A stretch of DNA of 64,000 nt from Biscogniauxia marginata (GCA_022695795.1 MU404159.1:5711-69710); one strand, 5' to 3'; counted from the first letter of the stretch, positions 10,764-22,826 are shown. Notes: generated by a model from the letters alone, not told the origin. Numbers and translations are program-made.

Positions 10764-12716
10764 TCAGATACGCGCTAAGAGGCCGTGGTACTCGCCCTCC
10801 TCCTCGCAGCGCAGCACACGCGCACACTCTAGCGAGAACTCCACACCCAGCTTCTTGAAGATAGTCATGAGGTTCGGTAAACACATGGTCCTCATATGCC
10901 GTTGCATAGGCGGCCGCAGGGTGTAGTATGTAGGATTTACCTCGCCGTCGCCGTCTATCCCACGACGGTCTTGGATGTGCATCATCCTGTAGACGATACG
11001 CTTCAGGTGCGGGAACATCCTCGTCCCAAAACCCCTCTTCCTCTCCAGCTCTATGTCAGTAGCGAGCCCCGCGAGCTGGAAGTTCATCACGCTATCTTGG
11101 TTTCCTAGAGCGATTGGGTCAGAGCCGTACAGCGCCAGGTCCTCCTCGCTCCAGCGCTCCGTGAACACGACCGTCTCGACGCTCAGCGGCAGCAGCCACA
11201 AGAGGCGGTGGTTAGACCCCTGATTCCCAGCGGGCCCGGACTTAATATATCGGCTCTGCCGCGTCTCATGGTCGTTGCCGAGGAGGCTGCACACGTCCAC
11301 TGTGAGGTGTTTCAGCAAGACAAACTCCGGGAGGCAAAATAGGGCGTCCCATTTGTGCGTGATCGTGCGGGGATCGGTGTCCGGGCCGGTGGCGTGCGAG
11401 GGTCGTTCGATCGCCTCGTAGTGGAGAGCTTCAAGTTGGCTAGCTGCGCACAAGAGGGCCGAGTTGATGGAGTAGTTATCGGGAGGGTCTGCGTGGTGCC
11501 ACTCTCGGCGGCGGGTCGTGTAGGTCAGATGTTTAAGATTGCGACAGTGCCACAAGAGCTTCCCGAGCGAAGCAGCAGACGTGCGGCTATGCAGCAACTT
11601 TAACTCTGTCAACGCCTTGAAGCGTTCTATGCCGGCGACTCGCGCTGGATGATTTAAGGGGTCTCTGCCGACCGTGAAATCATCCAGCGCGGTGCTCCAG
11701 TCGCCGCAGTCACCAAAGAGCTCCAGGCTCCGGGTCTGTCCGACGGAGAAGGGGAACGTACCCGTAGGGCTGATCCCGCGTTGTTCCTTGTATCCGTGCG
11801 GCTTGAACACCTCCGTTAAAATGCTGCCGCGGAGGCGCACGCTCTTGACTTTCTTGAGAACCTTGCCGGGGCAACCTGCGCCCTTCTGGTTGAAGCCGCG
11901 TAAGATGATTTGGCGAAGCATGGGCGAGGAATTGTGAGCTTGGGCGAGAAGAGGGGCTTGGAGAAGAATGTCTTCGACGTTCTGGGTGAGGATCAGGATC
12001 GTAGCGACTAGGCGCTGGCGGAGGTCGCTCGGGCTGTTCGCCAGGCCTTGAACATCCGCATTCGCAACGTCCGGGACGACATTGCCTGGTTGCAACATGC
12101 CACCAGGAAGGGGGGAATCGTTATCTGCATTCTCCATACTCCAGTGTAGCCACTCGTCAAGGTTGGTCGGACCATTCTTGAACGAGCTGTCAGCTGCAGC
12201 GGCGGCGGTATGGTTAAGAATAGGCTTTAACTTGAGCCCGATAGTCCTGAAAACCCAGTCATCAGTTACAAGATGCCCGACGTTCAGCAAGTCAATCCGG
12301 TAGACTGCGCGGCACAACTGGTAAAGGTTTTCGTTCCAGAATATTGCAAAATTCTCCGTCTGGGCAAACTTGACGGGGGCAATTTTAGATTCCTCATCTT
12401 TGTCATCCTCGTAGCAGATATCAAAAAGACAGGCGAAGCTTCGAATTGCCAGGCGCAATTTGGTGTTGATGAATAGAGCGCGGAACAGGTACACAAGCTG
12501 TTCGTGGTCCGCAACGACGACGTTTCTGAACAGTAGGGGCTGCGCAGCATCCCTGACTGCCCTAGATGTCAAGCAAAGGTTGCGGAGGTTTGCCTTACAC
12601 TCGCGATACTTCTTGGTGAGGTGGCAAGGGTCGTCAATGCGCACGATGTCAGGTACGAAGACCTCGAAGCACATGGACTTCAGCTCCGGGCTGAGTTTGT
12701 TCAGAGAAGCAGCCAT
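10764..12716 (-). CDS. F-box-like protein
   Basis: Single-exon protein of 650 residues. The N-terminus (about residues 6-66) has the outline of a fungal F-box: LSPELKSMCFEVFV, then after a spacer ANLRNLCLTSRAVRDAAQPL and a LFRNVVV strand. The remainder contains scattered LxxL/LxxC patterns (for example LTELKLLHSR and LEALHY) like the irregular leucine-rich repeats of fungal F-box proteins. F-box proteins are substrate adaptors of SCF ubiquitin ligases, with the F-box docking on Skp1; the substrate here is unknown. No signal peptide or membrane segment is visible. The stop lies only about 270 bp from the edge of the RIP island, yet the codons look normal with no RIP damage. The start ATG is the first in the frame and gives a complete F-box. 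Confidence 0.75.
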   Translation of the reverse strand: MAASLNKLSPELKSMCFEVFVPDIVRIDDPCHLTKKYRECKANLRNLCLTSRAVRDAAQPLLFRNVVVADHEQLVYLFRALFINTKLRLAIRSFACLFDICYEDDKDEESKIAPVKFAQTENFAIFWNENLYQLCRAVYRIDLLNVGHLVTDDWVFRTIGLKLKPILNHTAAAAADSSFKNGPTNLDEWLHWSMENADNDSPLPGGMLQPGNVVPDVANADVQGLANSPSDLRQRLVATILILTQNVEDILLQAPLLAQAHNSSPMLRQIILRGFNQKGAGCPGKVLKKVKSVRLRGSILTEVFKPHGYKEQRGISPTGTFPFSVGQTRSLELFGDCGDWSTALDDFTVGRDPLNHPARVAGIERFKALTELKLLHSRTSAASLGKLLWHCRNLKHLTYTTRRREWHHADPPDNYSINSALLCAASQLEALHYEAIERPSHATGPDTDPRTITHKWDALFCLPEFVLLKHLTVDVCSLLGNDHETRQSRYIKSGPAGNQGSNHRLLWLLPLSVETVVFTERWSEEDLALYGSDPIALGNQDSVMNFQLAGLATDIELERKRGFGTRMFPHLKRIVYRMMHIQDRRGIDGDGEVNPTYYTLRPPMQRHMRTMCLPNLMTIFKKLGVEFSLECARVLRCEEEGEYHGLLARI

Positions 12717-14198
12717 ACTCTCTCTTGGCCAAAATTAGTGTACTGTCCCAATGCCCCAATGAAATCTACTTTGTTACCCTGCTAGAGTGTCACTTACTAA
12801 CTTGTTCTCGCGCTCGATAGTATCGAGGGAACGGTCGGCTGTACAAGAAGAGAAGGGAGAGGTGATCACGAGGCTGTCCTTCTAGACAAGGTCAATAGTG
12901 AGAAGTGCTAGGCACAAGAAAGGTGACAGGTAATACTCTGCGTAGAAAATGAAGAAGGGCAAGAAGTGGAAGCGAGTTGAACACGTTTCGCGGAGAGAAA
13001 CCCTGAGGAAATCCGGGGCCTTCTGGGATGCGAAAAGAGAGTGGAATTCCAAACACCGAGGGTGTGTTAGTTTTTCTTGTGTGAAAAAGAAAAAAGCAGA
13101 AAATTGAAGAGAGTGTTTGGAGGGAAGGGTTAGGGCATTTTTGAGGAAGGTGAATGTATTCCACCTAGGACCTAGCTGTGTGGTACAGTACATCTATCGT
13201 GTTGCTGCCGAGAGCCTTTTCTTACTTTCAGTAGAACCGACGTGGTTTGCTTCCCTTCAAGACAAAGGCTCTGCTTCTATGAAGAGCTCTTAGTATTGCA
13301 TATATAGTTCCTAGCTAATTCTATCACCCTCGCATACACTCGCATCCGAGTCTCTCCTAGCAGGACTTCCTTCCCTCTAAGCTACACTACTTTCATGCAT
13401 TGGTAGTCGTATTGTTGAGTATCCCTTGGTAATTGCTTAGTTTAAACCATCGTGTTAGTTTATCGTGCCTCTTCCTGGGGTCGTCGTTAGGGCTTCTATG
13501 GGTTGAGACATCAAGCCAAAGGAGTCAAAGACAAATTAAACAAGCTCCCTCCAGGACAACTATCCATTCTAATTGATGAAGGTTAATAATACGTCATACA
13601 AATATACACAGAGAGAATTAATCTGAGTGAGCATTAAGAAGTTCTCATAATAAAGCACAGTGTGTTTGGGAAGTCCGGCGTTCAATCCGGAACCTGTCCG
13701 ACTTTATTTACCAGTGCGGCGCCGGTGTCGTCCGGGATTAGGAGTTGACCGGCCCCACAAAGTCCGGCGGACGTCGGGGAACTGACCAGGGAGCGGATTT
13801 GGACAGCGTGGCCACACGGGATGGTACCCCGGTACAAGACGACCTCGCGCTTAGCAAGCAAACAACTAAAAGTGTACCTACATCTACGCACATGACATGA
13901 CAGGTACTTTTGAATTCAATACTAGTACACACTAATCACGTGTTACATTAGGTATTCATAGCAACACTTACATTCACCAAAAGGAACGCACATGTAGTGG
14001 GTTCGAGTTGATGCAAAGCGAGATGCACAACACATGCCCTTTATTGCCAGTCCCCTAATCCAACACCCTATTGACCCCTGAATCGCCACAATACCAGACA
14101 AGAACAGATAAACCCACACCCATAGCACCAGCATGTATATGCACGACCCAGGCCCAGCCCTTATAGTTCAGTCCAGCACTAACCTAGACAAGGTCACT
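12717..14198. other. intergenic, F-box promoter and BIR1 3' side
   Basis: The promoter side of the F-box gene, with pyrimidine-rich sequence on its strand at about 12880-13190. A GC-richer patch at about 13670-13870 repeats the short string TCCGG and has a 69-codon minus-strand ORF that I could not link to any family. No RNA gene recognised. Confidence 0.5.
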
Positions 14199-16812
14199 TT
14201 ACTCGACGACCAACCCTTCCAATGTTTGCATAGCCCTTGTGCCCTCCTTCTCAAAGGAAGTCACCATGGCCTCGCACTCATGCTTCAACTTCTTCTCGGC
14301 CTGCTCGGCATTGTAGTAAACCCATTCCTCAACTGTCATCCGCTTCTCTGGACTGGTGAGGTCTGCACCACTCTTGAGGAACTTAGCAGAACTAGCAGCA
14401 TTCTCTTTGTCTAAATCCTCGAATATCATGTCAAGGTCAACGCCTGACCAAGGCTGACTACTTTCTAGCCCAGCAAACACATTGCGCTTGGAAGGGGAGC
14501 TATGCACAGGCGTAGCAGCTACTGGAGCCAACGCAATGCGGCTACTGTTTGTCGTGTTTGAAGGTCTTGACGAAGGAGGGCGGTTTTCAGCATCTGAAGA
14601 TTGTGGTGATTGTGAAGGTGAGACAGTGGCTTGCTTCGCGGACGGGGCCGGTGATACGGCTGCCTTTGGTGTGGAAGGAGCACCAAGCTCATCAGAGTCG
14701 GGAGGCGGTGGCGAGAATTTGTCTTGGGGTGGAGGGGAACTCTCTTTTGCACTAAAGTCCAAGTCCCCCTTACTTGGCAGAATCGGCTCGGAGGCATGGT
14801 TGGCAAAGTCTATACGTTCAATCTTGGATGAGTTAGCAACAGGTTCTACCTCGACAGATTCGGCACGTGTCGATAAAGCCTTAGCCGCCATAGCCTTCTT
14901 GCTGGGCCGGCCGCGCTTCCTAGGAGCGGATGCTGTTGAAGATAGACTATTTCGGACAACCGTCCCATCGCTGTTAATGCTTATATCATGGCCATCAGCG
15001 AGCTCGTCGAATGCTTCAGCCTCAATGGCTGGTGTAGGCTCGGGTCCAGGTGCCGGCTCAACGGGTGCTTTCTCCTTAGCTTTCTTAGTCTGCTTTGAAG
15101 CCTTCCTAGGGCCCGCTTTCCGTCCTTTCTTAGGAACCTGAAGCTGCTCCACTGCTTCAGTCTCCATTTCGGCTTCGAGTGCTTTTAACTCGGTGTCTAC
15201 CACGGTTTCGTCAACCTCAGGAGGCGCTGGATCGAACATGGCATGATCGCTGCGCGGCTCTTCTTGTTTAGGCGAACTACTAGTAGCGGCATTATTGCTT
15301 TTGGGTCGTGTTGGGTCACTCCTCCGCCCGGAATCCGAGTCAGCTGCAATGCTCTCGTCATCTGACAACGGGCGGTCCATGTCAGCTTGCAACTGTCGGT
15401 CAAGCTCGTCATCGTCCATCATGTGCTCATCTTCAGTAGCAACAGAGGTGGTAGAGACTGTAGATGCTGCTGAAACAATCCGAGTATTGCGGGTGTTAGA
15501 TTTAGTCTTAGCCTTGCCCCTGCCTCTCGCTTTTGGAAGAGAGGCTGGTTCTTCGTCGGTCATATCGGCATTTGGTTGTTGGTCGATGATGGAGGTGTCG
15601 ACAGTATTGCTTCTCCGACCCCGTCCCGCCCGCTTCTTCGGAGCCGGCGCTTCCGCTGCCGTTAATACGGAATCCTCGATACTATCACTTGCTCTCTTCC
15701 GCCCTCGAGTGGGTTTCGGCGGCGGGTGGGCATCTTCTTGGGGTTCAGGAGGATCTTCGAGCACTTCGACGGCCTCGTCCTTCCTCGCCCTAGTCTTTTT
15801 CCCTTTGGCGGCAGTACCCTTCTTGGCTCTCCCGCGTTTCGTACCGCCTTGTGTCATGACCGAGGTTGTGGTAATAACGCTATCCTCCAGTTCGGCGGGT
15901 TGGTCAAGTAGCGAAGTCACGTCGGATGCTACTGTTGCAATAGACTGGCCAGAGACACGAGACGCTTTGGAGGTTCTAGCTCCTTTGGCCCGGCCTCTCT
16001 TCTTGCCAGGGATTGACCTGTAGTGGTTGATCAAGTTGAAAAATTGGCAGTCAGGAGACCGCCGGTAATGTTCATCCCTAGATTATCACGTATCAGTGGA
16101 TGAGTAGATCCGCGGAGGCTACCTCAGCTTACATTGGATTGTCTTTTGGTTCCCATCCGTCAAGGGCAAGCTGGCAGTAGGTGCAGGTTGCCATGTCTTC
16201 CGACTCGCTTGTCGGCGTGTACTTCCAACCGGCATCCACAAGCTATTGCGAACAAACAGTCAGTCACGGGACGGGCGTTGGTAGGAGCATGATAACTTCG
16301 GCGCGTACCTGCTTTGTCTTGCACTTCCACGCCCGCTTGCCTTCATGAGGCCACCTTCCGCCGAACGTAGCTTTCCGTGCCTCGATCATCTGCGCGCTCG
16401 TAGGGTCGTCCATTCCATAGTCGCCTAGACCAACCTCAATACCAGCAACTATGGCCCATCCGCAATGTGGCGAGAGCCGCAGATGCTCTTCGAAAGGGTT
16501 GTCGCTCTCTTCCCATCCTCCGATTCTCCTCGTGCAGAGGAAGCACACGGTGTTATCGGGGTACTCGGGTGTTGGTGCGAAAAAGAAGCCAGCACGAGAA
16601 AGCTACAGAGGGGTCAGCGTCGGGAGATGGTACCAGCGTCCGGCGCAACCACTTACTTGTTCCGGGTCTAGCTGTTCATGTGGCCAAGCAAGGGATTTTG
16701 GCGCCTTGCCTTTGGCATTCGAGGCCCGACGTGCGACAGGCTGTGCGGCTTGGAAAGAAGCGAGCCGCCCATCGTAGGTGAAGTACTGGTCGGATATCTC
16801 GTCCGACTCCAT
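14199..16812 (-). CDS. BIR1: Bir1, survivin-type BIR protein of the chromosomal passenger complex
   Basis: Four exons: 16657-16812, 16309-16602, 16133-16242 and 14199-16077, joined by introns of 54, 66 and 55 bp with clean GT-AG sites; total 812 residues. Two BIR zinc folds are present. In BIR1 the ligands are C72, C75, H92 and C99. In BIR2 they are C170, C173, H190 and C197. BIR2 is split by two introns that restore the frame exactly. A long acidic, Ser/Pro/Lys-rich middle holds AT-hook-like KRGRAK and KRGRPSKK motifs. The C-terminal helix (MTVEEWVYYNAEQAEKKLK region) matches the conserved fungal Bir1 end expected to contact INCENP/Sli15 and borealin. Family role: Aurora B targeting to kinetochores and spindle. 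The start ATG has a good context (GTAGCCATGG). Length is close to yeast Bir1 (954 residues). Confidence 0.92.
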
Positions 16813-19455
16813 GGCTACGGGGTGTGTGTCGTGTACTGGCAGCTATGTCGCGATATATATTCTTGTCGAGTCGTGTGGGCGGCGCGTCGGGGTGGAAAGT
16901 AAACAGTCAATTGCGCTCGGAAGAAGCTCACAGATTCCAGGAATATGCGTGAAGAAGGTACAAAATATTCTACGCGACAGCAGTCCTACCAGAGTGTCAA
17001 CAAGTAGGGTAAGGTAATGTGGTGTAAAAGGTGGGATGCGAAGTGTCGCTTCACAAATACGAAAAGTTGGTGCAAGCGATGGTGAAGTCGAGCCTTCTCC
17101 CGTTTCATTGGCTGCCAGACCGCGTTCTGTTTACTTTCACCCGCAGTGGGGATCCTTGTTTTCCGTGCCCCTGCGCGCCCCGCTAGCTACCTACCTACCT
17201 ACCTACATTGCAATGTACCTAGGTCGCCCAGCCACAATTGCCCGATTGTCTCGATAATTCAATCAGCCACACCTGCGCTGTCCTGTTGGATATTAGCCAC
17301 ACCAACTTTCAAGGTTACCTCCTAGGTACTGAGTACTTCGTACATGTAGGTATAGTTCCTGTACCAACATCACGAAATCTGTTCAGGTCTCCCCCTCTGT
17401 TTATAAGTTACTAATTTTCCACTATCCTAAATTTCAATGTATTGCATAAAAACACGTATCCAGTTCCCATAGCACTGCTCTATCCTTTATTCAATAAACA
17501 TTCCGTTCCACCTGTTTATCGTACTGCATAATTGCCGGTTGTTATCTAGCAATAGGTGCTATTTTCACAGATTTATATATGGCCTTAGATAAGACGCTAT
17601 AACATACTACCATGTGAATAAGTGTATGCTTATCATTAATCTTTTTTATTTTATTTTTGCCAACCTACCTGCTTTCTCTCGTATATCCCATCTACCCAGT
17701 CTAGGAATTCCCAAATATCCAGCATCGATCTTGTTATCTTTGGGGGGCAAGGAAAAGAAGTTGATCCATATGTGTCGTCACAGATTGGGCACTTGGGTGC
17801 AGTTCTAACAAACACATCGTTGCGATCCAAGTATTGGTCTTCTCCTTGTGAGATAATCACTTGATAAAAGATCATGTTATTTAAACTCGCGGGTTAGACA
17901 TTCTATCAAGTATGTTTTACCGCGATCTTGGTTTCTTCTATACTGGACACGTAATTTCTGTACAAAATACACTGTTTCCTAAATCTGGTATATAATTCAG
18001 GATCTTTGTGGCTTTCATTGTCAGATTTGACGTCCTTGCGAGGGTCTAGACCTCCTATTTTGAGGGGCCGGGCTCAAGGCTGACCACCAGTCTGACATTT
18101 GTTCGCTAGTGAACAAAAGCACTGGGAGGGAACCCTTCACAGACCGAATTGAGTCAGCAAATAAGCTATGATTCGATTTAATAGTATTACATTTGGATCT
18201 TTGAATGCATGCAGGTACAGGCCTCGGCAATCTACGGAACATGATCTTTTTCAATTGGGAAGGTTTCTGGGATTGGCGATATCTGTTTGAATTGGTTATC
18301 CGAGTTTACGCATGTAATTCACTCTAAGATTATTATAAACTTGTAAAATCCACGCTCCTTGAATCATTAGTGATGTTTATCAGTCCTGGGATGCTATAGG
18401 TATATAAAAGACTAGTGGATTAGGCCATTACGCCCTCACTTCGAACTCAGATCGTAGAACTATCAGAGCAAAGTTCTCATCTCGTGCCATGCCTACATCA
18501 ATAAATGTAATCCGTACAACCGAAAAAGGGTAAAAAGCAAGTCATACGGCTTACAATGCTACCTCAATGGGTCAAAAGGAGACAACTTACGTAAGACGTA
18601 GAACAAGGCTCTTCAAAGCACAATGTTCTCAGCTTTCAGGTATTTGGAAGTGCTCTAACAGTGCAATAGCTGATATAAGACCGATTCCTAAGTATTTACA
18701 TGACCAAGCATCTACAATTATCACCAATTGAACCTAGTCTGGCGGAGGTGGAGGCGGTCAATCCGAGAATAATAGATCAGGTATCATCTCAGCAATCAGC
18801 GAGGTGACGGTGTGGCATAAGTGTTAAACAGATTCGGCGGGAAAGTCAGCTCACTATGAAGAGAAAGTCATAGTGGCTAACGACTGATAAACTGTGTAAA
18901 TGGATACTGTCAGAAACGAGGCTTTCGCCCTCATTACCAAGCACCAAGCCTGGGAGGCTTACATCGATGAAGGAACGAGTGATATCAGGCGAAATGGGCA
19001 AAAAAAGAAGACATTCAGGTGTGAAAAGACCGTTTTCTCATGTAGCTTTGGTCCTAGTTCTTCGCGCAACAACCGCTTTGTTATGCCCCCATATACTAGA
19101 ATCCACCGTGACAGATACCAACATGTATTCTTACGTGATGTCTTCAAAGTTGAACACCGAACCACGAGCACCGGTCACACTCTTGTCAACAACCTTCTGC
19201 TTAGCTCTCACCTCACCGATCAGCTATGCTAAGACATCGAAGTACCATAGGGGCCAAAGATTGAGGCAGCCAAAAATGGTGATGGTATCTGGGAGTTGGA
19301 AAGGTATAAAGAGAGTCTGTTGTCGACGACTTCAGAGGGAAATTATCACACTGCACAACAAATCGATTCAGACATCAAACAGTTCGAACTACTTTACCTT
19401 CAACAACATATTCTAAACTTTCATCAATATCAATTTACCAGTTCTACCTATCACA
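16813..19455. other. intergenic, divergent BIR1 / lysozyme-like promoters
   Basis: 2.6 kb without a supported gene. It has a CTAC microsatellite at about 17187-17206, followed by ACCTAGGT, and further TAGGTA motifs near 17321-17352. A TATA-like GGTATATAAAAG lies at about 18399. A 74-codon minus-strand ORF (17651-17875) contains a CPIC pair and looks somewhat protein-like, but has no recognisable family. Overlapping ORFs at 18900-19416 upstream of the next gene look like leader sequence. Confidence 0.5.
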
Positions 19456-20232
19456 ATGGGCTTCACTCACTACTCCGGTCCCTCCTCCAACTTCCCTCCC
19501 ATGAGCCAATGGAAGTCCTTCGAGGAGATCTTCAATGCCAACAAGTCCGCAATGGCCCAGACCGGTGATACTGGTGAGGACATTGGCCGTATTTGGAACG
19601 CCGTGGTCGAGTGCGCTAAGATCGGCGTCGAAGAGCGGTACGTCGAGAGAGATCACTTTCTCAACCCTGACCATTCCTATGTGATGGTTCGCTAATAACT
19701 TGGAAACTCTAGTGTCATCTTCGCTATCATCATGCAGGAAAGCACCGGCAACGTCGGTGTCCAGACCACCGTTAACAACGACGGCCACGGCACCGCCGGC
19801 CTGATGCAGGTGAGAGCATTGCAAAAACATATCGCTAAGCGTGCAGATATGAGAAATATATGCTAACACTTTGGATCACAAGTGCGACGGCAGCCCTGGC
19901 TTTCCGGGTCAGCACGGTCTCTCTCAGGTATTTTATACATATTCCTTCCCCCCCCCCCCCCCCTTTTTTTCCCCCCAACACAGGAATAGGCAGAGAAAAG
20001 GGAACTAATAGTCGGGCAGGCCCAAATTACCTCTATGGTGCGCGCCGGCACCGAGCACTTCAAGCAGAACCTCAAGGACTTCGGCAACACCGACACGGCC
20101 GACTGCATCTACAAGGCGCTGCGCGAGTACAACTCGGGCTCCGTCAACCCGAATGACCTGAGCGACGGCAGGGGAGCCACCCCCAGCTACGTCAGTGACG
20201 TCGCCAACAGACTGCTTGGCCGCACCAACTAA
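19456..20232 (+). CDS. lytic transglycosylase / lysozyme-like (SLT-fold) protein
   Basis: Four exons: 19456-19637, 19713-19809, 19883-19927 and 20020-20232, giving 178 residues in perfect frame. The order IFAIIMQESTGN, then HGTAGLMQ, then a C-terminal REYNSG block matches the SLT/goose-lysozyme fold. The Glu of QES sits in the position of the catalytic acid and GLMQ in the position of the conserved GLMQ motif. Enzymes of this fold cut the MurNAc-GlcNAc bond of bacterial peptidoglycan. No signal peptide is visible, so either it acts inside the cell or leaves by a non-classical route. Fungi lack peptidoglycan, so an antibacterial use or a bacterial origin is plausible but inferred. Intron 3 carries a long C/T homopolymer run. 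Confidence 0.8.
19948..19976 (+). repeat. C16-T7-C6 homopyrimidine run in an intron
   Basis: Lies inside intron 3 of the lysozyme-like gene as an interrupted polypyrimidine block. About 40 bases separate it from the acceptor at 20018-20019. Run lengths this long are prone to sequencing error and slippage. Confidence 0.85.
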
Positions 20233-21065
20233 GGCACCCACACAGTCGAGGAGTCAAGTTAGATGCCTTGCTTTAATAGTTGGTGTTCTATTCTAGGAGC
20301 GAGTAAGGGGTGGTAATTGGATATAGAGTAGTCTTTCATTTTGGTTTTAGGTTTTCTCGAATTTGTTGGGGAGAAGGATCACGCTCCTTTATTTGTTTTT
20401 CTACATTCAGTGTTTGACATAATAAGTACCTAATTCAAGCTAATTTTAAGACTTATTCAAACCATATAATCTACTCTACCGTATTTGGGTTGCCGTTCTG
20501 TCTAACAGAAATCTCTTTAATAATTAGCCGTCAGATTGCCACTTCTCCCTCCTTTTCATTTGCTCGAGTCCCTCGACTAATGAAAGACGATCTCCGGAGC
20601 TAGGTAACAAGACTGGGTGCACAGTAATAATTCGTTTCAACGTATTACCTTAGTGAAATCTTCAGTTTTAATTCTCTTATTTCGTTGTGCTGCTTATCTT
20701 TCGACCTATGTACTGACATAAAAAAGTGATAATAAGTAATATATATCATACCACTTACATCTCAGGTGCTATTTGACTTATTACCGGGGAAGATCTATGT
20801 CTTCAACGTGAAACGACAATTCAGCAAGCTTAAGCTAGAATACTTGGCAATTAGTCGACAACAAGAAGTTTCAACAGTAATTATTTCTCTATTCTGATCC
20901 CTTTCAGATAGGCAGCTACTAACCAGGTCGAAGCTACGTGATAATAGCATCCCCGGCTACGACTTAAGCCATAATCCGCTTGCTAAACAAGACCGCCGTC
21001 ATCATAACCATCATCATAATCATCGTCGTCACAACGCATAAGCTCACCCAATCCACCCCCCTTCA
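20233..21065. other. convergent intergenic region
   Basis: 3' flanks of the lysozyme-like gene (+) and the FAD monooxygenase (-). Moderately AT-rich. No ORF, repeat array or RNA gene is evident beyond a short ATCATCATAA-type stretch near 21000. Confidence 0.5.
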
Positions 21066-22826
21066 TTATACTCCTCCCCTCTCCCTCTCCCTCTCAAACC
21101 ACTCCACCGCCCCCCGAACCTGCCCCTGCATATCCACCCCATTAGTATACACCCCCCCCTCCCTCATCTCCGCCCTCATCCGCGGCATGTCCCTCTCCCC
21201 CTCGTCCAGACTATACAGCCGTCCGAACCGCCTCGTGATCTCGACGATGCGCTGGCTGCGCGGCCTCCGCACGGCGTCGAACGCGCGCAGCGCGGGCCCC
21301 ACGTCATCCGGGGTGGTGACCCGCGCGAACACGCCCGTCAGGACCGCCGCGTCCTCGATCGCCTGCGCGGCGCCGTTCCCCGCGTGCGGGGCCGTAGCGT
21401 GCGCCGCGTCCCCGATCATGGCGATGGCGTCGCCGCGGACGTAGGTCGGCGCCGGGTCGTGGTCGCGGATCTTCCAGCCTTCGTAGGGGTGGTTTTTCTC
21501 TAGGAGCTCGGGGGACGATTAGTAAAAAGTCGTAGACCAAAACCTTTTTTTTTTTGGGGGGGGAGAGGTTTATTTTTTTCTTTTGGTATGCTTAAGGAGG
21601 AAAGGGGCGTAGCGTTTGTGGTGACAGGGGGGAGGGATAGATAGATAGGGGTAAGTAACACAAATGGTGGAGAGCAAATGGAAAGAGAAAAGAAACATTG
21701 GACAGTTGAAATAACACAAAAACAAACTCACCGAAATCAACAAATCCACCTCCCGGCAGAACCCCTTCCACTCTCCCGCCTCGAACGGGCCCCCCCTCTT
21801 CGCGACGGGCCTCTTCGCGTCCCGCTGGTAACACGTGATACTATAGGTAGTCCCCAGGTCGACAGGCAGGCCGTTGACGTAGCCGAGCGGCGTGCAGAAC
21901 ATGCGCACCGTCTCGATGGACGCGCGCGGGAGCGCCGCCGCCGCCTCGGCCATGGGCACCAGGACGTTGAAGCACCGCCAGCCGTCGTGGTTCACGGGCT
22001 CCGCCGCCGGGTGGTGTTTCCCGAGGACGTAGCCGCGCGTCACGCTGCTGACGCCCTCGGCGCCGAATAGGACGTCGAATCTTTCCGCGGTTCCGTCCGC
22101 GAAGGTCGCAGTGATTCTTTTCTTTCCCTGTCCCTGACTGTTGTTATCGTCGTCATCGTCGTCGTCGTGTTGGATCTCGACGAGGCGCTTCCTGAAGTGC
22201 ACCCTCTCGCTTGGTATCGCCAGCTTTCCCCTATTATCCTCTCTGGAGTCCTCAACCTCCTCCTCTATCAATCCCTGGATGAAATGTGCCCTGTGTACGG
22301 TCCTCCTCCCCTTCGCCCTGCCGAGTTCCGCCACCACTGTAGGTAACAAAGGGAGTCAGTAATTACCTTTGCTAGCAAGAAGAATCGGTATGTTTCAGGA
22401 GCAGATGTATTATTAAATATTACCCTCCCCAAGACACACCAAGAAGGTATAAAATAATATTAACTCCTGGATTTGCATACCTGTCCCGGCGTCCTTACCA
22501 CTCCCCAATATGATGCTCGTGGCCATCTCGAGGTCCTCCTCGCCGGCCATGTAGTGCGACTTGCGGAAGTAGGCACGCTTGACCGCAGGTGAGATCTGGT
22601 CCATCGCCGCGATGGCGTTGCCGTGCAGTGCGAGCCCGGCGCCGCGGACCCCGATGCCGTCGTGCGACTCGTATAGGTGCACGTCCAGCGCCGGGTTCCG
22701 GAACAGGCCGACGGCCAGGCAGCACCCGGCGATGCCGGCACCGATGATGGCGACATGGATCTGATGGCCTCTGGGGCTGGGGTTAGGGTTAGTGGCAGAT
22801 GGGATTGTGGGGTTTGGTTCGTCCAT
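21066..22826 (-). CDS. FAD-dependent monooxygenase, salicylate-hydroxylase type
   Basis: Three exons: 22481-22826, 21732-22336 and 21066-21506, giving 463 residues, the usual size of group A flavin hydroxylases. The Rossmann motif GAGIAG is at about residues 29-34. A strand-end motif DVLFGAEGVSS stands in the position of the family DG motif, and IGDAAHATAP at about 348-357 is the GD motif that binds FAD ribityl and pyrophosphate. Such enzymes use NAD(P)H and O2 to hydroxylate aromatic or polyketide substrates; the substrate cannot be told. Exon 2 encodes an unusual run of seven Asp residues. Intron 2 is long (225 bp) for this genome and its acceptor was chosen by frame, so that junction is the least certain. 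The direct neighbours do not form a biosynthetic cluster. Confidence 0.85.

Noticed and set aside
10896..12738. Plus-strand ORFs of 67-92 codons opposite the F-box gene
   Set aside because: They are shadow frames of a strongly supported minus-strand gene and show no family features.
12882..13193. Minus-strand ORFs of 90-103 codons upstream of the F-box gene
   Set aside because: Phe/Leu/Ser-rich readings of a pyrimidine-rich strand, overlapping each other in two frames; probably promoter or leader sequence.
14482..16023. Long plus-strand ORFs (219 and 242 codons) opposite BIR1
   Set aside because: Low-complexity Ser/Gly/Ala readings produced by the Lys/Pro-rich BIR1 coding strand; no independent domain.
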